Shown here in pieces: positions 46,033 to 55,432 of a stretch of DNA of 64,000 bases. The notes beneath the pieces were generated by a model. That model saw only the letters and a program-made list of their open reading frames with translations. It was not told the origin of the DNA and ran no database searches. Made by a program: the position numbers and the translations under genes. Numbering within the stretch: the stretch's first letter is position 1; every line of letters begins with the position of its first letter. Origin of the DNA: Syntrophales bacterium (GTDB lineage Bacteria; Desulfobacterota; Syntrophia; Syntrophales; UBA2210); the NCBI GenBank assembly GCA_023230565.1, contig JALNXD010000014.1:1-64000 (forward strand), written 5' to 3'.

Positions 46033-47092
46033 TCACGGCCCTGCACAGCGCGTCACAAAGAGCATCCGACTGTGCATCGGTTCCGACGGTAATACGCAAA
46101 AATTGTGAAATCCGTTCCTGTGCGAAATGGCGGACGACAATACCTTCCTTTCGCAATGCTCGTGACAGTTCTTCGGCATCGTAAAATGGATGGCGGACAA
46201 ACAGAAAGTTTGCCTTGGACGGCAGCACTTGAAAACCAAGGCTGCAGAGATTTTCAGCCAATGCTTCCCTTGTGGCGATTATCATTTGCCGGTTTTTCTC
46301 AAAGTGAGACCGGTCTTCCATTGCCGCCACCGCACCGGCAATGGCAAGCCTGTCTAAGGGGTATGAATTGAAGCTGTTTTTAACGCGCTCCAGGGCTTCG
46401 ATAAGCTGGCGATTGCCGACGGCAAAGCCTACCCTCAGACCGGCCAAAGAGCGTGATTTCGACAAGGTCTGGATGACCAGGAGATTAGGATACGTGTCAA
46501 TTAATCTGATCGCCGATTCGGCACCGAAATCCACATATGCCTCATCTACCGCGACTACCGACTCCCTGTTGAATTTCAGCAATTCTTCAATTACCCCCGG
46601 ATCCAGGGCAATTCCTGTCGGCGCATTTGGATTGGGGAAAATTATTCCGCCGTTGGGGCGCCGGTAGTCTTCAAGCACAAGTTCGAAAAATTCGGAAAGC
46701 GGTACTGTCTCATATTCCACATCATACAATTTGCAGTAGACAGGGTAAAAACTGTAAGTGATATCGGGATACAAAAGCGGCAGCGAGTGTTTGAAAAGCC
46801 CCAGAAATACGTGAGCCAGCACCTCGTCGGAACCGTTACCCACAAAAACCTGATTATGGGCCACACCATAGTAGCGACTCACGGCCTCCTTGACGCTGTC
46901 CCCGTCCGGTTCCGGATATAGCCGCAGATTGGCATTCGCCTCGGCTTTTAAAGCTTCCAACACCTTTGGTGAAGGCCCGTAGGGATTTTCATTCGTATTC
47001 AGCTTGATCAGATTTGCAAACTTCGGCTGTTCGCCCGGAATATAGGGCGTTAGTTTGTGAACGATCGACGACCAGTACCGACTCATGTCCAT
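46013..47092 (-). CDS. hisC: Histidinol-phosphate aminotransferase
   Basis: HisC is a PLP enzyme of fold type I that converts imidazole acetol phosphate to histidinol phosphate in histidine synthesis. The 359-residue length is normal. Visible motifs are NTNENPYGPSP near residue 32, FPNPNAPTG near residue 152, the PLP-binding Lys in TLSKSRSLAGLRVGFA near residue 212, and the C-terminal Arg in FLRITVG. Its last 20 bases overlap the truncated ADP-ribosylglycohydrolase gene on the other strand. It is not next to other his genes, which is common. Related aminotransferases (such as AroAT) cannot be fully excluded. Confidence 0.92.
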   Translation of the reverse strand: MDMSRYWSSIVHKLTPYIPGEQPKFANLIKLNTNENPYGPSPKVLEALKAEANANLRLYPEPDGDSVKEAVSRYYGVAHNQVFVGNGSDEVLAHVFLGLFKHSLPLLYPDITYSFYPVYCKLYDVEYETVPLSEFFELVLEDYRRPNGGIIFPNPNAPTGIALDPGVIEELLKFNRESVVAVDEAYVDFGAESAIRLIDTYPNLLVIQTLSKSRSLAGLRVGFAVGNRQLIEALERVKNSFNSYPLDRLAIAGAVAAMEDRSHFEKNRQMIIATREALAENLCSLGFQVLPSKANFLFVRHPFYDAEELSRALRKEGIVVRHFAQERISQFLRITVGTDAQSDALCDALCRAVIRPGSK

Positions 47093-47665
47093 ATCCTTAT
47101 GTTGAAAGCTGTCTTATTTACTTTACGGCTCATGAAAAGATTGCGAACTGTGGTAAAAATATCTCTTTTGACCAAAATGTCAAGATCTTCCGCAATTCAT
47201 GCCTTTCACCAACCAAAACCATCCGCCTTTTATTAATCTCGACCTTGCATATAAGCGATGCGGCAGCTCTTTTATTCTCCTGTTCATGATTCCAGATTTT
47301 TAGCACTCGCAAAACGTCGTATTCCCCTCCCACCGTGAAGGGTGATTTTCCGAATTTTTACGGGACCATCAACTTTGGCTTTGACAAATTTCTCTTTTAT
47401 CTATACCTCTATCATATATGCGGCATACTCAAAGGAAGCGTCATATGAAAAATCCGATTACCACTATCAGCTGCTGCGCGTTGATACGCTGACACCGACC
47501 GTCAAATATGCCTATTCCAGAGCCTGTTTACGTTACTTAATACGGCCTGACCGAATGGGAAGAGTATCATGATAGTTTAAAAATAGAAGGCGTATGTTCA
47601 TAAAATTTTGTAAAAAGAAGGATACATCGTAGTAAGGATTAACCCACATTATAAGGAGAAAAAAT
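47093..47665. other. Divergent intergenic region between hisC and a hydrolase gene
   Basis: No gene is supported in these 570 bases. A TTGACA at about 47381 and nearby TATACC are too closely spaced (15 bases) to be a confident promoter. ATAAGGAG just before 47666 is the ribosome-binding site of the hydrolase gene. Confidence 0.35.
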
Positions 47666-48532
47666 ATGAATTCTGAAATAGTTACTGTACCCAGGGGAAC
47701 TTTTAACGTTCGCGACAGAGGCAATACCGAGGGATTTCCGGTTATCATGCTTCATGGATGGCCTGAAAGCTCTTACTGCTGGGAGGCGGTCACCCCCTAT
47801 TTGAATTCGAATCTGCGCGTAATCGCGCCCGACTTGCGAGGACTCGGTGAAAGCGAGCGCACTCTGGGTAATCCTGACTTGTACCAGAAGGCCGAGCTTG
47901 CCAAAGATATCGTTGAAATCGCCGATGCATTGAAAATCGACAATTTTTTCCTGGTCGGGCATGACTGGGGAGGGGCTGTAGCTCAGGAGGTCGCTCTTGC
48001 AATTCCAGGCAGAGTGAAAAAGCTTGTTATACTGAATATTGCCATAATAAATAATGCAAAAGGACTGGCAGAGGCTATTGAAATCATGCATGACAGAGGC
48101 TCTGTTCCTCAGTGGTATCAGTATTTTCAGCAGCAGCCCCGGCTGCCAGAAGCCATGATAAAAGGAAATGAATCCGTATGGATTCCTTATTTCTTCGGAA
48201 AAGCGGGAAAAGAAGGCCGGATTCCCAGGGAGGCAATTGAAGAATATATCCGCTGCTATAAAATCGAAAACACTCCGGCCACAGGTGCCGGGTACTATCG
48301 TGCCATGAAGTACGATGCAAAAAGATGGGCTGAAATTGCAGGAATCAAATTTTCCATGCCGTCTCTTATCATTTATGGAAATCGTGATACAGTGGTAATC
48401 AGAGAATATATGAATCATCTGGAAGAATGCTTCGACGATATAAAATTCGTAGAGGTGGAAGCGGAACATTTTCTGCAGGAGGAAAAACCCGAAGAAGTGG
48501 CGAACCATTTGAATAATTTCCTCCGGGCTTAA
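47666..48532 (+). CDS. Alpha/beta hydrolase (epoxide hydrolase / haloalkane dehalogenase-like)
   Basis: This 288-residue enzyme has the oxyanion-hole segment MLHGWPESSYCW, the nucleophile elbow GHDWGG with Asp as nucleophile (near residue 98), and the late catalytic His in EAEHFLQEEKP near residue 270. An Asp nucleophile followed by Trp is typical of epoxide hydrolases and haloalkane/fluoroacetate dehalogenases, which work through an ester intermediate. The substrate cannot be named from sequence. AAGGAG lies seven bases before the ATG. It is monocistronic. Confidence 0.9.
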   Translation: MNSEIVTVPRGTFNVRDRGNTEGFPVIMLHGWPESSYCWEAVTPYLNSNLRVIAPDLRGLGESERTLGNPDLYQKAELAKDIVEIADALKIDNFFLVGHDWGGAVAQEVALAIPGRVKKLVILNIAIINNAKGLAEAIEIMHDRGSVPQWYQYFQQQPRLPEAMIKGNESVWIPYFFGKAGKEGRIPREAIEEYIRCYKIENTPATGAGYYRAMKYDAKRWAEIAGIKFSMPSLIIYGNRDTVVIREYMNHLEECFDDIKFVEVEAEHFLQEEKPEEVANHLNNFLRA

Positions 48533-48952
48533 TACAAAAACCCTTAGTATCGCAGGATGAAAAGGGATACCGCAATTTTCAGGACAAAGGTGCAGGCTGG
48601 ATAGTATCCTATGAATACCGTTTTTTTTCCTGTGACCTGCTATGAAACGCCATATCCGAAATGGCTTCCGGTGGTCAAGCAGGGATGCCGGGCGGTGCCG
48701 CCTGAGGTCAGGGCGAATTCACCTGCTCAGGCGCCTTTTCGCATCCCAATTGCTGCCGGCAGGCTGTTGAACAGCGCCTTTCCCTGTCATGCGCAATCCG
48801 GTACGGGAATATCGGTATACGAATCGGTCAGCCTCAGGGAAACCTGCTTCAGAGGTCTGATCGTCGATTGCAGGGCGTGATTTCAGGTTAATATGGTCTC
48901 TTTGATTATTCGGTTTTCTGGCTTTATTTGAATTTCCGTCAAAATCTTTATT
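48533..48952. other. Convergent intergenic region
   Basis: I see no supported gene. A forward frame at 48611-48880 has no family features, no good ribosome-binding site and an odd Pro/Cys composition. No clear terminator was found for either convergent gene. Confidence 0.35.
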
Positions 48953-50287
48953 TCAGATCCCTTTCCTCTTGTGCTTTGTACGAAAAGGAGGCTTTCCTCC
49001 ATTTTTTATCAGTGCTTTTACCGGATCAAGTTCATAGGGGGAGCTTTCTTCGATGGCCTTGAGAACCGTGCCGCCGCCTGTGAAAAAATAATATTGCGAG
49101 TCGTCGAGAACCGACAGATACAGCCCCGGACAGAGGTCCTTGAATTCTTTCAATGTATCGCCGCCCCCGTAAAGCTTTTTAGCCTCCCTGTTATGGTCGA
49201 TTTTTCGATCCATCGCCGCCGAACCTTCTGTAAAATGAGGAGTATACCCCATTACGGCATTTACGAAGATAGTACGGGCGCTGTCGATTACCTTCGAAAC
49301 TGTTTTGTCCTCGAAGGATTCGGCCGCGACATCCAGAATGTATCCAAGTCTGGTTCCCTTTTTAAAATCTGAAACCATTCGCTTCCGGTATTTGCCCTCT
49401 ATCTTCCCTTCCATAGTATCCGATTCATAGACGCAGGGCAGTTCGACTATTTTTTTAGCGTCCCGGTCCATATCGACCAGAGATCGTGCCGCCTCTATTT
49501 CTTCATCTTCCATTCCTTTAATGGATAGGCCGTATTTTGCCGCCAGATATGTATTGTAAATTACGCCACCCAGAATCAGCTTGTCGACCTTTTTATAAAT
49601 TTCATTGAGAGGACCGATTTTGGTATTGAATTTCGCGCCGGCAACTACCGATAGAAAAGGCCGGTCAGGCTCAAGGACGTTGGAGAGATTCTGAAGCTCA
49701 CGCTGCATAAGGTAACCTGCAAACGAGGGCAGACACTCGGTAATATCAACTGTTGAAGCATGGGGCTGCCACGAACCGAAGGCGTCATTCACAAAGACAT
49801 CAGCCAGTCCGGCCAGTTGAAGCGCAAACTGATCCCGCTCCATGCCTTCACCCTCTTCCCCCCGGAACCATCGTGAATTGGGCAGATAAATTGCCCCGAT
49901 CTCTTTCCTGCGCAGACGCCTGATAGCGAGATTAATCGATGTATCGATATGGCTGATTCCGCGATTACCGTCAGAGGCAAACCGCGGAACATGAATTTTG
50001 CTGTGCAGTTTGTGCTCCAGATAGTCGGCCAACGGTTCAACCGATGTGGAATTATCGATTTCTATCGTGCCATTTTTCTTGCGTGGCCGCCCGATATGGG
50101 TCATGATAACAGGACGCCCTCCTCTTTCGACAATATTGAAAATGGTACCGATCGTCTGGTCAATTCTATAGGGGTCCTCTATTTTCCCCTTTTTCACCAC
50201 ATTATGATCCACCCGGAGCAACACGATCTTTCCGTTCACCGGGGCATGCTGAAGCAGGGGAAGATCTGGATCAAGTGAATTATTCAT
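48953..50287 (-). CDS. pgk: Divergent phosphoglycerate kinase
   Basis: Phosphoglycerate kinase transfers phosphate between 1,3-bisphosphoglycerate and ADP in glycolysis and gluconeogenesis. The 444-residue protein keeps the PGK landmarks in altered form: VLLRVDHNV for RVDFNVP, THIGRPRKK, NDAFGSWQPHAST, VVAGAKFNTKI, LGGVIYNTYLAAK, the phosphate loop YGGGDTLKEF and FFTGGGTVLKAIEE near the C-terminus. It is about 45 residues longer than the usual enzyme, with an insert and a basic C-terminal tail. It is not linked to gap or tpi, so it may be a second, specialised PGK. The symbol is tentative. Confidence 0.82.
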   Translation of the reverse strand: MNNSLDPDLPLLQHAPVNGKIVLLRVDHNVVKKGKIEDPYRIDQTIGTIFNIVERGGRPVIMTHIGRPRKKNGTIEIDNSTSVEPLADYLEHKLHSKIHVPRFASDGNRGISHIDTSINLAIRRLRRKEIGAIYLPNSRWFRGEEGEGMERDQFALQLAGLADVFVNDAFGSWQPHASTVDITECLPSFAGYLMQRELQNLSNVLEPDRPFLSVVAGAKFNTKIGPLNEIYKKVDKLILGGVIYNTYLAAKYGLSIKGMEDEEIEAARSLVDMDRDAKKIVELPCVYESDTMEGKIEGKYRKRMVSDFKKGTRLGYILDVAAESFEDKTVSKVIDSARTIFVNAVMGYTPHFTEGSAAMDRKIDHNREAKKLYGGGDTLKEFKDLCPGLYLSVLDDSQYYFFTGGGTVLKAIEESSPYELDPVKALIKNGGKPPFRTKHKRKGI

Positions 50288-50479
50288 AAAACTGCCTCGC
50301 TGTCATCCGTTATTTTATTTTTCATGCGTGTAACTATTTGCCACAACTGTATCTATGAGTATGAAAAACCGGATATATATTCATTTTGACCCTGTTTAAT
50401 AAAGATGTTAGAGATACAGGGAATATTGTGCAGGCGATCATTCGCGTACGCGCTAACACTACCGGAAAGGAGAATTAAA

Positions 50480-50863
50480 ATGCCGTCAATAGAACCTACC
50501 GAAGACCAAGTGAGCGATTTAAGAAATCTGAAGCATGAGGGACCGATAATAATGCTTAATTTACTTAAATTCAAGCCTGATGGAGGGAAAGAATTATACG
50601 ACAAGTATGCCGTAGCGTCAACCAGATTGATTTTGAAGCTTGGCGGGAAGATACTGTATTATGGGAAACCGGTTATGCCGGTCATCGGTGAAGAGATGTG
50701 GGATGCAGTTATACTTGTCTTGTATCCTTCCATTCCGGCGTTCCTCGGGATGGTTGAAAGCGAACCCTACCGGGCAGCAGCTGTTGACAGGCATAATTCA
50801 CTTGTAGATTCAAGACTTATTGCTATGGACACAATCCCGCTGGACCCGCGAATTACAGTATGA
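50480..50863 (+). CDS. DUF1330-like protein
   Basis: This 127-residue protein resembles the DUF1330 family, small ferredoxin-like-fold proteins of unknown function (GPIIMLNLLKFKPDGGKELYDKYA..., WDAVILVLYPSIPAFLGMVESEPYRAAAVDRHNSLVDSRLIA). The ATG at 50480 is chosen because GGAAAGGAG lies just upstream; an open frame extends to 50405. It is followed 13 bases later by a DUF169 gene, so the two are probably co-transcribed. Confidence 0.85.
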   Translation: MPSIEPTEDQVSDLRNLKHEGPIIMLNLLKFKPDGGKELYDKYAVASTRLILKLGGKILYYGKPVMPVIGEEMWDAVILVLYPSIPAFLGMVESEPYRAAAVDRHNSLVDSRLIAMDTIPLDPRITV

Positions 50864-50876
50864 AAAGGAGGAGATT

Positions 50877-51707
50877 ATGATTGAACTGGAAGAATATCGT
50901 AATGCCGGACGCCGTCTCACAGATGCTTTGCGGCTTTATACCGATCCCGTCGCAGTCAAGTATATAAGGAATGTTGATGAAATCCCTTCCGAAGCGATCC
51001 GCCCTTGCGCCAGGGGCCAGAAATGGTCACTATGCCAGGCGATAAGCTACAGCCGCAGATGGCACATGCATACGGCAATGACGTCGGAGGACAATTTCTG
51101 TGTTCCCGCGACCGTAGGCCACCGGTGGGAAATCGTACCGGAGGAGGATCTGATCGAAAGCCAGGTCAGACAAAAATGGCATAAGAACAGGACAGCCGAG
51201 GAAAATAAGCTCCAATTCTTCTACAATTTTTTGGGCAAAGAAAATTATGACAGGATGGAGCAATTCAAAGGATTTGTCACTTCGCCGCTGACGGAAACTG
51301 TCATAATACCGGATTCTATTCTGATTTATGGAGATGGAGTTCAGATAACCCATATTATCCAGTCACTTACGTATGAATTTACGTCTCCTCTCATCTCTTC
51401 ATTTGATGGATTCGGAGAATCTTGTATGAAAGGAACCTTGATTCCTTTTCTGACGGGGAAGCCTCAGATTGTCATACCGGGTATGGGCGATCGAGCGTTT
51501 AGCGGTACAACCGAAAACGAAATCGCCATCGGAATTCCCGGACTTCATCTTTTCAGTGTGCTTGAGAATCTTTTTAAAGCAGGCGGGAAACTCAATATGG
51601 GACAGCCGGCGAGAACAGTTCTGCCTAACAATATTACAGAAAGAATCACCCCGGGGTTTTCGTTCATGTACGATAAAATACAGGAGTATAAAAGCAGGAA
51701 TAGATAA
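50877..51707 (+). CDS. DUF169 family protein
   Basis: This 276-residue protein fits the DUF169 family, found mainly in anaerobes and methanogens and of unknown function. It begins ELEEYRNAGRRLTDALRLYTDPVAVKYI and includes the Cys-containing segments RPCARGQKWSLCQAIS (about residues 42-57), NFCVPATVG and ESCMKGTLIPF. These cysteines may bind a metal or cluster. AAAGGAGGAG lies five bases before the ATG. It sits in an operon with the DUF1330 gene and, 12 bases downstream, an MgtC-like membrane protein. Confidence 0.88.
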   Translation: MIELEEYRNAGRRLTDALRLYTDPVAVKYIRNVDEIPSEAIRPCARGQKWSLCQAISYSRRWHMHTAMTSEDNFCVPATVGHRWEIVPEEDLIESQVRQKWHKNRTAEENKLQFFYNFLGKENYDRMEQFKGFVTSPLTETVIIPDSILIYGDGVQITHIIQSLTYEFTSPLISSFDGFGESCMKGTLIPFLTGKPQIVIPGMGDRAFSGTTENEIAIGIPGLHLFSVLENLFKAGGKLNMGQPARTVLPNNITERITPGFSFMYDKIQEYKSRNR

Positions 51708-51719
51708 GTTTTAAAAATA

Positions 51720-52979
51720 ATGGATGAATCGACACTTTTCATGCGCTTCGGCGTAGCCCTGGCAATCGGCATTCTTGTGGGAATGCAGAGGGAATTTGCC
51801 TTTGATGATAAAAACCGGGAACTTGCCATGGGGGTGAGGACTCTCGCGCTCATGGCTCTTCTCGGATGTGCGGCTGCTTTCCTGAGTGAACTGGCTGAAT
51901 CTCCCTGGCTGCTCATCATCATCATTCTGATTCTGGGCTCATGGATAGGAATGAATCACTATATCGAAGCGCAGCGAGGGGAGGAGGGGCTTACTACGGA
52001 AGCCTCCGCTCTTCTCACAGTTCTCGCCGGTGCTCTAGCCTTTTGGAATCAGATTACTCTGGCAGTTGCTCTGGGTGTAATCACCGCGGTTCTTCTTTCG
52101 GTAAAGCCCGAACTTCACCGTTTCGCGCAAAAACTCACCCGCGAAGACGTATATGCGACTCTTAAAATGGCCGTAATTACGGTAATTATTCTTCCCGTGC
52201 TTCCGCAAGAATCTTTCGGTCCGCCCCCTTTCGATGTACTGAATCCGTTTAAGATATGGCTTCTTGTTATATTTATATCCGGCATCAGTTTTGTCGGTTT
52301 TCTTCTGATAAAGATTGCCGGAGCCAGGAAAGGCATTGGGCTTACGGGCCTGTTCGGCGGCCTTGCGTCAAGCACGGCGGTTACACTCAGCTTTACCCAG
52401 AAAAGCAAAGAAGCTGCAACTCTTGCGAAACCGTTCGCTTTGGCGATTACGGTCTCGTGGACCGTGATGTATACACGGGTAGTAATTGAAGTAGCGGCGC
52501 TCAATGCGGGCCTTGCAAAAATGCTTATCGTGCCGATGGCGATTCCTGTTGCCGCCGGTCTTGCATGCTCATTGTTCCTTTTTCGAGTGCAGAGGACAGC
52601 CGAAACAAGCGATTTCGTCTTCAGCAACCCCTTCGAACTTGGGCCTGCGATAACTTTCGGAGTTGTTTTCTCGATAATCCTCGTAATAAGCAGAGCTGCG
52701 CAGGTATATATGGGAGAGGCGGGCATCTACCTTTCCAGTATTTTTGCGGGCCTTGCCGATGTTGATGCCATCGCCCTCTCAGTCACTGAATTGACCGGGA
52801 AGTCCGGCGGCATTGATTATGGAACGGCAACTCGTGCAATTCTCATTGCCGCTGTCGCCAATACAGCACTGAAAGGCGCAATCGTTCTCGTGCTGGGATC
52901 GGCTTCGCTCCGCCGGGCTATAATCCCTGGATTCGTGTCTATGTTTTTGTCGGGTCTTATTGTGGCCCTTCTTATTTGA
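51720..52979 (+). CDS. MgtC/SapB - DUF4010 membrane protein
   Basis: This 419-residue inner-membrane protein has about 12 hydrophobic helices. The N-terminal part shows the MgtC/SapB signature (ALAIGILVGMQREF...GVRTLALMALLG), and the C-terminal part is the DUF4010 region (LTGLFGGLASSTAVTLSFTQKS, FAGLADVDAIALSV). The family is linked to magnesium homeostasis or ion transport without a proven mechanism. It follows the DUF169 gene by 12 bases and ends one base from a convergent reductase gene. Confidence 0.9.
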   Translation: MDESTLFMRFGVALAIGILVGMQREFAFDDKNRELAMGVRTLALMALLGCAAAFLSELAESPWLLIIIILILGSWIGMNHYIEAQRGEEGLTTEASALLTVLAGALAFWNQITLAVALGVITAVLLSVKPELHRFAQKLTREDVYATLKMAVITVIILPVLPQESFGPPPFDVLNPFKIWLLVIFISGISFVGFLLIKIAGARKGIGLTGLFGGLASSTAVTLSFTQKSKEAATLAKPFALAITVSWTVMYTRVVIEVAALNAGLAKMLIVPMAIPVAAGLACSLFLFRVQRTAETSDFVFSNPFELGPAITFGVVFSIILVISRAAQVYMGEAGIYLSSIFAGLADVDAIALSVTELTGKSGGIDYGTATRAILIAAVANTALKGAIVLVLGSASLRRAIIPGFVSMFLSGLIVALLI

Positions 52980-52980
52980 A

Positions 52981-53562
52981 TCAGGAATTATTTTTTATTA
53001 ACTTTCTCCCGATCTCATATGCGCAGGCAAGAAGCTTCGGACTCGCTTCTGCAGGCGATGCATGACTGTTCGTATGAACAATTCTTCCGACTTCAACAAA
53101 CCCGAGACCACTTCCGGTGAACCCTGCGAGATATCGGATTGATTTTTTATACTGATCGGGATCCGGGGCACCTTGCGTTGTAATCAGGGCATATGTCTTT
53201 CCGGGAGGAACAAGTGATTCATACCCTCCACCCGGCAGGTCTGCATACAGCGAATAGAGTCTATCGATAAATAGTTTCATCTGACCGGAAATGCGATACA
53301 TATAAATCGGACACCCGACTACCAGACCGTCGCAATTTTTTATATCTTCAAGAAAAGGAGAAAGCCCATCCTTTTGTGCGCATGTTCCCGGATTTGTACG
53401 GCAGCCAAGACAGCCCTTACACCCCTTCTGGTCGATTTCATGAAGCCTTACCTCTTGAGTATCAGCACCTTCAGAACGGGCACCATCAAGAATATTCCGA
53501 ATCAATGTTGAAGTGTTTCCCCCTTTGCGAGGACTCCCGTTAAAAGCTAATATGCGCGCCAT
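52981..53562 (-). CDS. Flavodoxin-fold NAD(P)H-dependent oxidoreductase (iron-sulfur flavoprotein-like)
   Basis: This 193-residue protein has the FMN phosphate-binding loop FNGSPRKGGNTSTL at the N-terminus and GCPIYMYRISGQMK in the flavin-binding middle. A CKGCLGCRTNPGTC segment (about residues 48-61) resembles the cluster motif of archaeal iron-sulfur flavoproteins (Isf). It probably transfers electrons between ferredoxin and small acceptors or oxygen species in an anaerobe. Whether it binds a cluster is inferred. Confidence 0.88.
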   Translation of the reverse strand: MARILAFNGSPRKGGNTSTLIRNILDGARSEGADTQEVRLHEIDQKGCKGCLGCRTNPGTCAQKDGLSPFLEDIKNCDGLVVGCPIYMYRISGQMKLFIDRLYSLYADLPGGGYESLVPPGKTYALITTQGAPDPDQYKKSIRYLAGFTGSGLGFVEVGRIVHTNSHASPAEASPKLLACAYEIGRKLIKNNS

Positions 53563-53757
53563 TTACTTTTCCTCTCCTTTTTATTTGATAATGACAAAGC
53601 GTTATTAAAGAAAGTTTCATATCAATTCCCATATATTTTTGCAACTTATCCGGACTGAAGATTTTCAGGCTCCTCCCTTTGAGTTTACGTCAAAAAAGCC
53701 TTACATCTGAGTGGCTGTCATGAGGAGCTTTTTACGATATCGTCATCCTTTTATTTC

Positions 53758-53786
53758 TTGACTTTCAGCTTTACAGGAAATATCGT
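53758..53786 (+). promoter_or_regulatory. Sigma-70 promoter of acyl-CoA synthetase gene
   Basis: TTGACT (53758-53763) and TATCGT (53781-53786) are separated by exactly 17 bases, 70-100 bases before the ATG. A small hairpin (GTCCCC 53791-53796 with GGGGAC 53808-53813) would start at about the first transcribed base. Confidence 0.5.
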
Positions 53787-53858
53787 CGGGGTCCCCTGTA
53801 AAATTCGGGGGACTTGCCCGTGTGCGGAAGATCTTATAATTCTCTGGGGGAATATAGT

Positions 53859-55292
53859 ATGTCCAGCGTCCATGAACTTGATCGTCTTTTTCACCCAAAA
53901 AATATTGCGATAGTAGGTGCGTCGAAAAAGGGAAGCGGCTTTATGTGGGGAGGCAACACCTTTATCGAAGGTACCATTAAGATGAATTTTCAAGGCCGTA
54001 TTTACCCTGTTCATCCTTCAGCAGAAAGCATTTTAGGCCTTCGAACGTATAAAAGCGTCCGTGAAATTCCCGGAGATGTTGATCTTGTAATATTCAGTAT
54101 TCCGAATGGCGCTGCCCTTTCTGTCATGGAAGATTGTGCCGCTAAAAAAGTTCCTTTCGTCCATGTATTCACTGCCGGATTCAGTGAGACCGGATCGGCG
54201 GAAAAGAGCAGAGCAGAACAAGAACTGATTCAATGTGCACGAAACGGAGGAATTCGTGTCGTTGGACCTAATTGCATGGGGGTCTATTGCCCTGAAGGAG
54301 GTGTCTCCTGGACAAACCAGTTTTCCAGTTCACCAGGTTCGACTGGATTCATCTCACAGAGCGGTCAGCTGGCAGGGCTGTTTATTCGCGAAAGCTACCC
54401 TTACGGCGTGAGATTCAGCAAAGTCGCCAGTTTCGGAAATGCCGCAGATCTTGACAGCGCTGATTTTCTCGAATATCTCGCTCATGATGATACAACACAT
54501 ATTATTTCTGCTTACATCGAAGGCTTGAAAGATGGAAGAAGATTCTTCAATGAAGCACGAAATCTGGCAGGTAAAAAACCACTGGTGGTATGGAAAGCAG
54601 GCCTCACCGAAGGAGGCGAGAGGGCTGCTCAGTCACATACGTCTGCAATAGCTGGCTCTCCCCGCCTCTGGGATGCGCTTTGCCGCCAGACGGGTATCAT
54701 TTCCGTCACCTCGATGGAAGAACTGATTTTTACAGTATCGGCCCTTCAGAAAGCGACATTTCCAAAAGGAAAAAAAATGGCGATACTTGGAGGAGCGGGA
54801 GGCGGCAGTGTTACTATGACTGACGAGGCCGAAAGAGAAGGGCTTCTTGTTCCTCAGCTATCAGAAGGTACTGTGAAAGAACTGGAAAAAATAGTTCCTC
54901 TGGAAGGAAATAGTGTGAAAAACCCCCTTGATATGATGGCACCCCTCTTCCAACTGAAAACTTTTACCCGTCTTATCGAACTTCTGCGCGAAGATTCTGA
55001 AATTGACGGACTCATATTCTCCCAAAGGGTGGATTGGTTTATAGAAGCAGGCGGGCAGCAGCTGCTCGATACGGTGATAGAAAGAACAGTAAAGGGGGCT
55101 GAGGAATTGGATAAGCCCCTGTTTGTGGTTCTTGAAAATCCTTTTTCACTGGAAGGTGAATCTCTGAGAAGGCAGGTATTCGAAAGATTTCATAAGGCCG
55201 GTATTACAGCCTTCCCTTCTTTTAAACTGGCAGCCCGGATCATCAATAAACTCACTTCTCATGCCCAGTATTTGCAAAGGGCACTAAAATGA
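53859..55292 (+). CDS. Acyl-CoA synthetase (ADP-forming), alpha subunit (second copy)
   Basis: This 477-residue paralogue of the protein at 39907-41325 has the same layout: CoA-binding domain (IAIVGASKKGSGF, GRIYPVHPSAESI), ligase domains (GPNCMGVY, SQSGQLAGLF, SFGNAADLDSADFLEYL) and the phospho-His segment AAQSHTSAIAGSP near residue 265. No ATP-grasp beta subunit is next to it. The ATG at 53859 follows GGGGGAAT; the frame extends upstream to 53814 without support. The two copies differ clearly in sequence, so they probably serve different acyl substrates. Confidence 0.92.
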   Translation: MSSVHELDRLFHPKNIAIVGASKKGSGFMWGGNTFIEGTIKMNFQGRIYPVHPSAESILGLRTYKSVREIPGDVDLVIFSIPNGAALSVMEDCAAKKVPFVHVFTAGFSETGSAEKSRAEQELIQCARNGGIRVVGPNCMGVYCPEGGVSWTNQFSSSPGSTGFISQSGQLAGLFIRESYPYGVRFSKVASFGNAADLDSADFLEYLAHDDTTHIISAYIEGLKDGRRFFNEARNLAGKKPLVVWKAGLTEGGERAAQSHTSAIAGSPRLWDALCRQTGIISVTSMEELIFTVSALQKATFPKGKKMAILGGAGGGSVTMTDEAEREGLLVPQLSEGTVKELEKIVPLEGNSVKNPLDMMAPLFQLKTFTRLIELLREDSEIDGLIFSQRVDWFIEAGGQQLLDTVIERTVKGAEELDKPLFVVLENPFSLEGESLRRQVFERFHKAGITAFPSFKLAARIINKLTSHAQYLQRALK

Positions 55293-55432
55293 CACATATT
55301 CTTGAGGCAGTCCAGGCCACTCGGTTGTGGCATTCAGGGCGGGCGATCATGAATTGTTACCCGGTATATCTTATAGAATATAGAAGATCCGGATCTGAAT
55401 GACTGTTATGCAGCGGGTGAGGTGAGGTTGCA

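Noticed and set aside
47381..47410. Promoter TTGACA ... TATACC before the alpha/beta hydrolase
   Set aside because: The spacing is only 15 bases and the distance to the gene is about 260 bases; not convincing.
47639..48508. Minus-strand open frame of 289 codons
   Set aside because: It is antisense to the alpha/beta hydrolase gene, which has all its catalytic motifs.
48611..48880. Forward frame of 89 codons in a convergent gap
   Set aside because: Unusual composition, no ribosome-binding site and no family similarity; probably chance.
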